31,688 nucleotides of DNA, from contig CABUQY010000011.1 in assembly GCA_902493915.1 (NCBI GenBank), forward strand, positions 1 through 31,688. Reading direction: 5' to 3'. The stretch comes from an uncultured Collinsella sp. (GTDB lineage Bacteria > Actinomycetota > Coriobacteriia > Coriobacteriales > Coriobacteriaceae). Both the position numbers and the translations under genes were made by a program. Every line of letters starts with the position of its first letter. Within the stretch, counting starts at the first letter, position 1. The notes under the pieces are model-generated. The model made no database searches. It saw only the letters and a list, made by a program, of their open reading frames with translations, and was not told the origin of the DNA. Below, one piece after another: positions 16,322 to 22,678 of this stretch.

Positions 16322-16972
16322 CTAGCGCACAGTCTTGATTGCCGCCGCCAGGTCGAACAACGTATCGAGCACGGCCTCGCAGCCATCCACCACGTCCTGC
16401 GGCAGCGGCACAATATCGGGGACGGCGAAGACATGGCATCCGGCCGTGATGCCCGAGACGCAGCCGTTGCGCGAATCCTCGACCACGGCGCACTCCTCGG
16501 GGGCAAAGCCCGCACGCTCGCAGGCGAGCAGATACATCTCGGGGTCGGGCTTGCCGTGCACGACGTCCTCGCCACACGTTACCGTTTCAAACTTGTCAAA
16601 GAGGCCGACCATCTTAAGGTTGCGCTCGGCCGTAACGAGGCGCGACGACGTCGCTAGACCAACGTGATAGCCCGCAGCCAGCAGCTCGTCTAGGCACTCG
16701 GCGGCGCCGGCCTTAAGTTCCAGTTCGGTCTTGACCATCTCGTCGCGAATCTCCTTGTGGCGACGATAGATCGCCTCGGTGGTTTCGTGGCTGCCATAAT
16801 GTTTATCGAGGATGTCCATAACATCGGGCAGCGTGCGGCCGATAAACTGATGGATCAGCGCTTCATCAATCGCGAGCCCCAGCTCAGCGGCGCCTGCCTT
16901 CCAGGCCTTAATCCCCAAACGCTCGGTATCGACCAGCGTTCCATCCATGTCAAAAATAACAGCCTTGATCAT
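16322..16972 (-). CDS. HAD-superfamily sugar-phosphate phosphatase or mutase
   Basis: This 216-residue HAD hydrolase is of the beta-phosphoglucomutase-like group. The motifs are DMDGT with nucleophile Asp8 and acid/base Asp10, Thr108/Ser109 in LATSSR, Lys141 in HGKPDPE, and Glu165-Asp166 in VEDSRNG. The helical cap (about 16-85) is the C1 type. ATG 16972 has GGGGGA five bases upstream; the in-frame extension to 17059 would cover the promoter region. It is divergent from larE across a palindromic operator. The sequence does not distinguish a phosphatase from a phosphoglucomutase. Confidence 0.9.
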   Translation of the reverse strand: MIKAVIFDMDGTLVDTERLGIKAWKAGAAELGLAIDEALIHQFIGRTLPDVMDILDKHYGSHETTEAIYRRHKEIRDEMVKTELELKAGAAECLDELLAAGYHVGLATSSRLVTAERNLKMVGLFDKFETVTCGEDVVHGKPDPEMYLLACERAGFAPEECAVVEDSRNGCVSGITAGCHVFAVPDIVPLPQDVVDGCEAVLDTLFDLAAAIKTVR

Positions 16973-17032
16973 ATCGGTCCCCCATCGACTCTCGCTGTCG
17001 CGTTGCTGTAACTCTACCGCATTTGGCAACTT

Positions 17033-17049
17033 GTATATAACGTATATAC
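17033..17049. promoter_or_regulatory. Perfect 7-3-7 palindrome between HAD and larE genes
   Basis: GTATATA-ACG-TATATAC is a perfect inverted repeat in the divergent promoter region. Going rightwards, TTGGCA lies 16 bp before TATACC, which overlaps the palindrome, so a bound protein could block the larE promoter and perhaps the divergent one too. GntR/YtrA-like proteins bind sites of this look; the actual regulator is unknown. Confidence 0.6.
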
Positions 17050-17145
17050 CATATTGCACTTTCGTTACATAGGTAGAAGTCTTATGGCAAGTAACGCATT
17101 AGGATTATAGTTTTCGATCGAGTACTCAACGATAAGGATCGTTTC

Positions 17146-18024
17146 ATGATTTTAGACACCACGGCACCCGCAGAGGAGCTTCAAGACAAGCTATCGGCGC
17201 TCGAACAGCTGCTTTTGGCATACGGGCGCGTGGCTATCGGGTTTTCCGGCGGCGTTGACAGCAGCTTTTTGGCCGCCGTATGCGCCCGCGTCATGCCTAC
17301 CAATACTCTTCTCGTCCATCTCACCACGCCGCTTATCGGCACGCCCGAGCAGGCTTCGTTTGAGCAGTCCGTTGATGGGCAGGCCAATGAAGGGGCACAT
17401 TTTAAGCTCCCCGTGCTCAATCTTTCGGTTGATCAGCTGCAGCTCCCCCAAGTAGCCTGCAACGATGCCAATCGCTGCTACCACTGCAAGCACGCCGGCT
17501 TTACCGCCATCGTCAACCACGCCAAGTCGCTCGGCTTTCCCACCGTCATCGATGGCAGCAATGCAAGCGATCGCGGTGACTACCGCCCCGGCATGCGTGC
17601 GGCAGAAGAGCTCGGCGTACGCTCACCCCTTATGGAGGTCGGCTTTACCAAGGACGAAGAGCGCGAGCTGCTGCGCGCATGGGGTTATCCCGTTTGGAAC
17701 CTGCCGGCGGGAGCATGTCTTGCCACGCGCGTCCCCACGGGCGAGGAGCTTACGCGCGAGAAGGTCTCCCTGATTCGCGCCTGCGAGGATTACCTGCACG
17801 ATCTTGATCTGGCACAGGTACGCGCGCGCTTGGTCGGCGGCTGCATGCATATCGAGGCCGCACCCGCAGATGTCGCCAAGATTGCCACCCTCGGCGGTGC
17901 CGCCGTCGACGACAAGGGCAAGACCCCGCTGCCCGCCGTTATCGAGTCCGCGCTGCGCGAGCTGGGCTGCGACCATATCTCCCCCGAGGTCACCCCCTAC
18001 ATCCACGGTGCCATGAATCAGTAA
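17146..18024 (+). CDS. larE: LarE-type ATP-dependent sulfur transferase
   Basis: LarE adenylates the nickel-pincer cofactor precursor and inserts sulfur into it; the cofactor serves lactate racemase and related enzymes. The protein has 292 residues. The PP-loop SGGVDSS (34-40) binds ATP. Cys191 in PAGACLATR matches the sacrificial cysteine of Lactobacillus LarE. An additional CYHC pair (Cys111, Cys114) recalls the [4Fe-4S]-dependent LarE forms that need more cysteines. ATG 17146 has AAGGAT upstream. No larB, larC or larA is in the window, so the partners must lie elsewhere or this is a related sulfur transferase. The stop codon is followed at once by repeat copy B. Confidence 0.88.
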   Translation: MILDTTAPAEELQDKLSALEQLLLAYGRVAIGFSGGVDSSFLAAVCARVMPTNTLLVHLTTPLIGTPEQASFEQSVDGQANEGAHFKLPVLNLSVDQLQLPQVACNDANRCYHCKHAGFTAIVNHAKSLGFPTVIDGSNASDRGDYRPGMRAAEELGVRSPLMEVGFTKDEERELLRAWGYPVWNLPAGACLATRVPTGEELTREKVSLIRACEDYLHDLDLAQVRARLVGGCMHIEAAPADVAKIATLGGAAVDDKGKTPLPAVIESALRELGCDHISPEVTPYIHGAMNQ

Positions 18025-18075
18025 CCTGCCAATAAGGGACAGGTTTATTTTGGCAGGTTTTATCTGGGGAAACGC
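18023..18075. repeat. 53-bp dispersed repeat, copy B
   Basis: AACCTGCC, then AATAAGGGACAGG, TTTTGGCAGGTTT and ATCTGGGGAAACGC. As with copy A, its first two bases complete the TAA stop of the upstream gene (larE). Confidence 0.85.
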
Positions 18076-18079
18076 AAAT

Positions 18080-18112
18080 AGGGCCGTGACACCCATACGG
18101 CGTCGCGGCCCT
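18080..18112. terminator. Terminator between larE and the PTS EIIA gene
   Basis: AGGGCCG pairs with CGGCCCT and the stem extends with one G-T pair. CTTTTCCTT follows on the plus strand. It lies in the convergent gap and probably stops larE, and perhaps the long PTS operon as well. Confidence 0.75.
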
Positions 18113-18154
18113 TTTCCTTGGAGAAGGATCAATTGATTGAACGGGATGACCGTT

Positions 18155-18607
18155 CTAGTCTTCGAGTCCGCTATTGATGAGCTCCGCAATCTCAACGGGA
18201 TCGGTGCTCGCGCGCACCTTGTCACGGAAGCCGGCGTCCATCAGCATCACGGCAGCCTTGGAGAGCAGACGCAGGTGCGTAGTTCCGGCCTCGCCGGCGG
18301 GCACGTACAGCGCGAGCGCAACATCGACGGGCACCCCATCGAAGCTCGGCCATTCAACGGGCTCGGTCAGTTTAAGCACGGCAACGCCCGGCGTGTGGAT
18401 CGCGTCGCTTTTGGCATGCGGAACGGCAAAACCGGCGACAAGGCCGGTCTCGGCCTCGTTCTCGCGAGCAATGAAGGCGGCCTCTACGGCAGATGCGTCA
18501 TCGGCAAAGCCGAGCTCGATGGCCTGCTCGGACAAATAATGTAGGGCGTCCTCGCGCGAGGCGGCGGTATACCCGATTGTCACTTGGTTGGCAGATACAA
18601 ATCCCAT
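18155..18607 (-). CDS. PTS EIIA component, fructose/mannitol type
   Basis: This 150-residue phosphocarrier takes phosphate from HPr and passes it to EIIB. The active-site His64 is in GFAVPHAKSDAI, the signature of the fructose/mannitol IIA family. ATG 18607 has AAGGAAGG upstream, and the gap to the transketolase C gene is 11 bases, so it is the last gene of the operon. Its partner EIIBC is the first gene, more than 4 kb upstream. The EIIA is thus separated from its EIIBC by the four metabolic genes, which supports one sugar pathway encoded by the whole operon. Confidence 0.92.
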   Translation of the reverse strand: MGFVSANQVTIGYTAASREDALHYLSEQAIELGFADDASAVEAAFIARENEAETGLVAGFAVPHAKSDAIHTPGVAVLKLTEPVEWPSFDGVPVDVALALYVPAGEAGTTHLRLLSKAAVMLMDAGFRDKVRASTDPVEIAELINSGLED

Positions 18608-18618
18608 GGAAACCTTCC

Positions 18619-19557
18619 TTACAACACGGACCTGACCGCAGCTTCGATGCCGTCGGCGTCCAAACCGTACTTGTGCAGCAAATCGACCGCAGGGCCGGAC
18701 TCGCCATACACATCGCGCACGCCGACGCGACGCATCGGCACCGGATGCTGCTCCGCGAGCACCGAGGCCACGGCCTCGCCAAGACCACCGATAATCGAAT
18801 GCTCCTCGGCAGTGACCACGCGACCGGTTTTCTTGGCGCTGGCAACCACCAGGCGCTCATCAAGCGGCTTGATCGTGTGCATATTGATGACCTCGGCATC
18901 GATACCATCGGCAGCGAGCGCCTCGGCAGCCTCAAGCGCCTCGGCGACCATAAGGCCACAAGCGATGATGGTCACATCGGACCCCTCGCGCACGACCACG
19001 CCGCGACCAATCTTGAACTCATAGTCCTCGTGATCGTTAATGACCGGCGTTGCCAGGCGTCCGAAGCGCATGTAGACCGGTCCCTCAAACTCATAGGCGG
19101 CGCGCACGCAAGCGCGAGCCTCGATGTCATCGGCGGGAACGATTACCGTCATACCCGGAATCGTGCGCATGAGTGCGATATCCTCGCAGCACTGGTGCGT
19201 GGCGCCGTCCTCGCCCACCGAAATGCCGGCATGAGTAGCGCCAATCTTGACGTTGAGGTGCGGGTAGCCGATGGAATTGCGGACCTGCTCGTAGGCGCGA
19301 CCGGCGGCAAACATCGCAAAGGTGCTCGCAAAAGCAACGCGGCCCGTGGTCGCGATGCCGGCGGCAAGACCCATCAGGTTGCTCTCGGCAATGCCGGCGT
19401 CGTAGAAGCGCTCAGGGTGCGCAGCCTTAAACTTACCGGTCTGCGTGGCGGCGGCCAGGTCGGCATCGAGAACCACAAAGTCATCGCGCTCATTGCCCAG
19501 CTCGACAAGTGCCTCGCCATAGCTAACGCGCGTGGCGACTTTCTTGACGTCTGCCAT
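18619..19557 (-). CDS. Transketolase, C-terminal subunit
   Basis: This 312-residue half carries the pyrimidine-binding domain and the C-terminal domain of transketolase. Visible are LDADLAAATQTGKF (about 34-47), the segment FAAGRAYEQVRNSI (about 83-96), and the substrate-binding GATHAGISVGEDGATHQ (about 107-123). The lower domain has RFGR and LDERLVVASAKKTGRVVTAEE. It pairs with the N-terminal half encoded just upstream; the stop and start overlap as TAATG with GGGGAGGAG before it, so the two halves are made together. Split transketolases are common in anaerobes and archaea, and some are recruited to special sugar pathways. Confidence 0.93.
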   Translation of the reverse strand: MADVKKVATRVSYGEALVELGNERDDFVVLDADLAAATQTGKFKAAHPERFYDAGIAESNLMGLAAGIATTGRVAFASTFAMFAAGRAYEQVRNSIGYPHLNVKIGATHAGISVGEDGATHQCCEDIALMRTIPGMTVIVPADDIEARACVRAAYEFEGPVYMRFGRLATPVINDHEDYEFKIGRGVVVREGSDVTIIACGLMVAEALEAAEALAADGIDAEVINMHTIKPLDERLVVASAKKTGRVVTAEEHSIIGGLGEAVASVLAEQHPVPMRRVGVRDVYGESGPAVDLLHKYGLDADGIEAAVRSVL

Positions 19558-20387
19558 TAGAGCTCCTCCCCTGCTGCTGCGAGCTCGGCCATGGCCTGCT
19601 CAAACTGTTCATCGTTGGGTGCCTTGCCGTGCCAGCCCACCTGGTTTTCCATAAAGGAGACGCCCTTGCCCTTCACCGTCTCGGCGATAATGGCCACGGG
19701 CGAGTCGCTCACTTTGCGGGCCTCGGCAAAGGCGGCGGCAATCTGCGCCATGTCGTTACCGTCGGCGAGCTCGATCACATGCCACTTAAAGGCGCGGAAC
19801 TTGTCAGCGAGCGGCATGGCCGAGTTGACTTCATCGATCGTGCCGTCAATCTGCAAGCCGTTGTGGTCGACGACGGCAACAAGATTGTCGAGCGCATGGT
19901 TGCCGGCGAACATGGCCGCCTCCCACACCTGGCCTTCCTCGCACTCACCGTCGCCCAGCAACGTGTAGACACGGTAGCCGTCGCCCCAGTGCTTAGCGGC
20001 AAGCGCCATTCCAACTGCAGCAGAGATGCCCTGACCGAGCGATCCGGTGGACATATCGATGCCAGGGGCGTCGTTCATGTTGGGATGGCCCTGCAGTCGG
20101 CTGCCAATATGACGGAGCGTCTCGAGCTCTTCGACGGGAAAATAGCCGCGATTTGCCAACACCGAATACAGGCCCGGCGCCGCGTGACCCTTGGAGAGCA
20201 CAAAGCGATCGCGATCGGCCTTGTGAGGGTCGGCAGGATCGATATTCATTTCCTCAAAGTACAGATACGTCATGATGTCGGCAGCACCGAGCGATCCACC
20301 CGGGTGTCCCGACTTGGCCGCGTGAACCGCAGTCACGACACCCTTCCTGACCTCATTGGCGACCTTCGCCAGCTCCTGGTTGGTCAT
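19557..20387 (-). CDS. Transketolase, N-terminal subunit
   Basis: This 276-residue half carries the thiamine-diphosphate pyrophosphate-binding domain. His28 in KSGHPGGSLG and His68 in SKGHAAPGLY are substrate and cofactor contacts, and GDGECEEGQVWEA (145-157) is the Mg/ThDP motif. The enzyme moves two-carbon ketol units between sugar phosphates. ATG 20387 has GAGGA upstream; an in-frame start at 20447 would cross the intergenic hairpin. It lies between the transaldolase and the C half in the PTS operon. Confidence 0.94.
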   Translation of the reverse strand: MTNQELAKVANEVRKGVVTAVHAAKSGHPGGSLGAADIMTYLYFEEMNIDPADPHKADRDRFVLSKGHAAPGLYSVLANRGYFPVEELETLRHIGSRLQGHPNMNDAPGIDMSTGSLGQGISAAVGMALAAKHWGDGYRVYTLLGDGECEEGQVWEAAMFAGNHALDNLVAVVDHNGLQIDGTIDEVNSAMPLADKFRAFKWHVIELADGNDMAQIAAAFAEARKVSDSPVAIIAETVKGKGVSFMENQVGWHGKAPNDEQFEQAMAELAAAGEEL

Positions 20388-20408
20388 ACGAATTCCTCTC
20401 TTGAGAAC

Positions 20409-20438
20409 AACCCCGGCACCGGATGACGCGATGCCGGG
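20409..20438 (-). other. Intercistronic hairpin before the transketolase genes
   Basis: CCCCGGCA pairs with TGCCGGGG around a 13-base loop, in the 63-base gap after the transaldolase gene. No T run follows on the minus strand, so it more likely stabilises or punctuates the operon mRNA than ends it. Confidence 0.55.
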
Positions 20439-20450
20439 GCAATCCACTCG

Positions 20451-21134
20451 TTAAGCCTGAGCGACGACCTTCTGCCAGTCAGCCTCAAAAGAGGCGAGGC
20501 CCTGGTCGGTCAGCGGATGATGCAGGCACTTCTTGAGAGCGGCCATGGGCACGGTCGCAATATCGGCACCGAGTAGCGCGGCCTGGGTCACGTGGTTGGG
20601 CGTACGAACCGAGGCGGTGATGATCTCGACGGTGTCGTCGACGTTCTTGCCCGTCCAGTCGTAGTTCTTAATGCAGGTCACGACGTTGTCGAGCTGCGAG
20701 ATACCGTCCTCGGCGATGTCATCGAAACGACCGACAAACGGGCTGATGTAGCGAGCACCGGCATTGGCGGCCATCAAGGCCTGGGTCGGCGAGAAAACAA
20801 GCGTCATGTTGACGCGCACACCTGCGTCGGCCAGGGCGCGGCAGGCGGCAAGGCCGGCTTCGCACACGGGAAGCTTGACCACGATGTTGGGGGCGAGGGC
20901 GGCAAGGCGCTTGCCCTCCTCGATCATACCCTCGGCAGTGGTAGCGGTAGACTCGGCGGAAACGGGCAGGCCCTCGCAGAGCTCGGCAATCTTGAGCATA
21001 TGCGGCTCAAAGTCGGCAAGCTTGCCGCCGGTCTTGGCGTACAGGGACGGGTTGGTGGTAACACCGGCCAGGCAGCCCCAGCTCTTGGCCTCGGCGATCT
21101 CGTCCAGATTGGCAGTATCGATAAAGAACTTCAT
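20451..21134 (-). CDS. Short (TalC/FSA-type) transaldolase
   Basis: This 227-residue aldolase of the small transaldolase subfamily starts MKFFIDTANLDEI and has TTNPSL (26-31), catalytic Lys87 in IVVKLPVC, and YISPFVGRFDD (129-139). The position that is Tyr131 in E. coli fructose-6-phosphate aldolase is Phe133 here. Phe there is the mark of true transaldolases, so I favour transfer of dihydroxyacetone between sugar phosphates over free fructose-6-phosphate cleavage. ATG 21134 has AAGGAG eight bases upstream. It lies in the operon between the GatZ-like gene and the transketolase genes. Confidence 0.92.
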   Translation of the reverse strand: MKFFIDTANLDEIAEAKSWGCLAGVTTNPSLYAKTGGKLADFEPHMLKIAELCEGLPVSAESTATTAEGMIEEGKRLAALAPNIVVKLPVCEAGLAACRALADAGVRVNMTLVFSPTQALMAANAGARYISPFVGRFDDIAEDGISQLDNVVTCIKNYDWTGKNVDDTVEIITASVRTPNHVTQAALLGADIATVPMAALKKCLHHPLTDQGLASFEADWQKVVAQA

Positions 21135-21171
21135 GGTGCAAACTCCTTCGAAGGAATCCAAAACTCAAAAA

Positions 21172-21202
21172 ATAGGACAAAGGGGATGTCCCTTTGTCCT
21201 AT
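21172..21202. repeat. Perfect AGGACAAAGGG palindrome
   Basis: ATAGGACAAAGGG (21172-21184) and CCCTTTGTCCTAT (21190-21202) form a perfect 13-bp stem with the loop GATGT. It sits inside the sugar operon between the GatZ-like and transaldolase genes. A second GC-rich hairpin (GCCGGGCCTG / CAGGCCCGGC, about 21205-21240) lies beside it. The arms resemble those at 3135-3165, which points to a repeat family. Confidence 0.7.
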
Positions 21203-21259
21203 GTGCCGGGCCTGCGGCTGGGACATGCCCCAGGCCCGGCGTCGTGTAGGAAAAGCTAC

Positions 21260-22534
21260 TTAGTCCTCGAGAGCCTTCTCGATGCGGCTCGTGACGCCCT
21301 TGAGGTTAAGACCGACGACGTACTGCTTGATCGGGCGCTTGATGTGCTCGATCACAAAGCGCTTGCCGTCGATGTCCTGGGCAGCGAGGTTGCGATAGAG
21401 CTTCTCGACCTGCTCCTTGACCTCGGGATCGTTGAACGCATAGTGGCCGGAGACATCCAGGATCTTCAGGCTGAGCTCATCGTCGGCAAGGATGTCATCG
21501 ACCTGCAGGTTGACGTCGTCGCCAGTCATCCACTTGCGCCAGCGCTCGGTCTTGATAGCCTTGACCAGCAGCGTGTGATACAGGTCGGAGGGGTCATCGC
21601 ACAGACCGTTGTCGACCAGGATCTGCTCGGTGGCGCAGAGCTTGAGGTAGGCGCGGGTCTCCTCGGTGCCATACTGCGGAGCGACGTTGGAGGCGGTCAC
21701 GTGTGCCGGGATGTGCTCGAGCAGCGTCGCGTCGTCCAGATAGTCGGCGTTGTGCTCCTTCAGGCCCACGCCATAGCGCTTGGCCATATCGGCAAGCTCG
21801 CGGGCGTTCTTGAAGTTGTAGTGACCGACCTGCTCCGTCCAGCGGGTAAGGGTGCCGGTCTGGCCGACGATAAAGGTGGGCATGGGGCAGCCGCGCTTCT
21901 CGAGCTCGGGCTGCAGCTGAGAAATGAACTCCTCGTACTTATCGGTAGAGGTCAAGCCGCCATTGGTCTCCTCGGTACCGACCTCATAGGCGACCTCGGG
22001 CAGGTTATGCTCGCGACGGTACTGCTCAAGGTAGTCGATAAGATCGATCGTGCGGCGAAGCACCACGTCGAGCGGAATAACCTTGCCGATCTGATAGGGG
22101 TCCTTGGTGGGGTCGACCATCAGCAGGTCAAAGCCCGCCTCCATGTCGGCGACGAAGGACTTGCGGGCGAGCTCCATGGCCTCGTCCTCGGGCAGGTGGG
22201 CGTTACGCTCCTCGTCGCGCTGCCACGGACCGCCGTGATCTCGGCACAGGTAGTACGGACCGGTGTAACCCACCTCGTCGGCGACCTTCTTGATGTCGGC
22301 GGCAAAGCGCGTCTGGTCCCAACCGTTGACGTAGCCGGCGCCCATCTCGTCCATATCGACCTGGTTGCGGCTGGCGATAAACATGGGCGGGAAATCCTCG
22401 TCCTTGGCAAGCTCGAACACGGCCTGAATCAGGTTGGGGCTCATGGGGCCAATGCCGACCATGGTTGCGTGATCGCCGCTATCCTGCAGTTTGAGCATGC
22501 CCTGAACGGCCTGGCGGATGGTGAGGTTGGACAT
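21260..22534 (-). CDS. GatZ/KbaZ-like tagatose-bisphosphate aldolase subunit
   Basis: This 424-residue TIM-barrel protein is of the GatZ/KbaZ family, known as the non-catalytic subunit that stabilises class II tagatose-1,6-bisphosphate aldolases GatY/KbaY. The family pattern is visible: SRNQVDMDEMGAGYVNGW (55-72), CRDHGGPW (97-104, Asp99-His100), YEVGTEETNGG (183-193) and LKEHNADY (258-265, His261). ATG 22534 has AAGGAG six bases upstream. No GatY/KbaY partner is in the window. Either the catalytic subunit is elsewhere, or this divergent member, which keeps several possible metal ligands, is an aldolase by itself. It lies directly after the PTS EIIBC gene. Confidence 0.85.
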   Translation of the reverse strand: MSNLTIRQAVQGMLKLQDSGDHATMVGIGPMSPNLIQAVFELAKDEDFPPMFIASRNQVDMDEMGAGYVNGWDQTRFAADIKKVADEVGYTGPYYLCRDHGGPWQRDEERNAHLPEDEAMELARKSFVADMEAGFDLLMVDPTKDPYQIGKVIPLDVVLRRTIDLIDYLEQYRREHNLPEVAYEVGTEETNGGLTSTDKYEEFISQLQPELEKRGCPMPTFIVGQTGTLTRWTEQVGHYNFKNARELADMAKRYGVGLKEHNADYLDDATLLEHIPAHVTASNVAPQYGTEETRAYLKLCATEQILVDNGLCDDPSDLYHTLLVKAIKTERWRKWMTGDDVNLQVDDILADDELSLKILDVSGHYAFNDPEVKEQVEKLYRNLAAQDIDGKRFVIEHIKRPIKQYVVGLNLKGVTSRIEKALED

Positions 22535-22575
22535 TTTGTTCTCCTTCTCCAGAGGATTTTTGACAAAAGTTCCCT

Positions 22576-22664
22576 GGGACCCAGATGTGGGCCCTATCAG
22601 TACGGATGGATTTTGTTGTGTAGGGGCGGTTGTGCGGAGTCAAATCCATCCCTCCGCACAACCG
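22576..22664 (-). other. Switch-like structured spacer in the sugar operon
   Basis: Two long perfect helices compete: 22604-22613 with 22642-22651 (GGATGGATTT/AAATCCATCC) and 22627-22639 with 22652-22664 (CGGTTGTGCGGAG/CTCCGCACAACCG). The strands alternate, so both cannot form fully at once. A third hairpin, GGGACCCA/TGGGCCC (about 22576-22595), lies nearer the next gene. There is no T run, so a simple terminator is unlikely. Confidence 0.65.
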
Positions 22665-22678
22665 GAGTCCTTAAAGGT

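Noticed and set aside
15003..18064. Similar peptide FPQIKPAKINLSL in unrelated frames near 15.0 and 18.0 kb
   Set aside because: It is a translation of the 53-bp DNA repeat, not protein homology.
20409..20438. Terminator splitting the sugar operon
   Set aside because: The stem is good but no T run follows, and the downstream genes have no promoter of their own that I can see.
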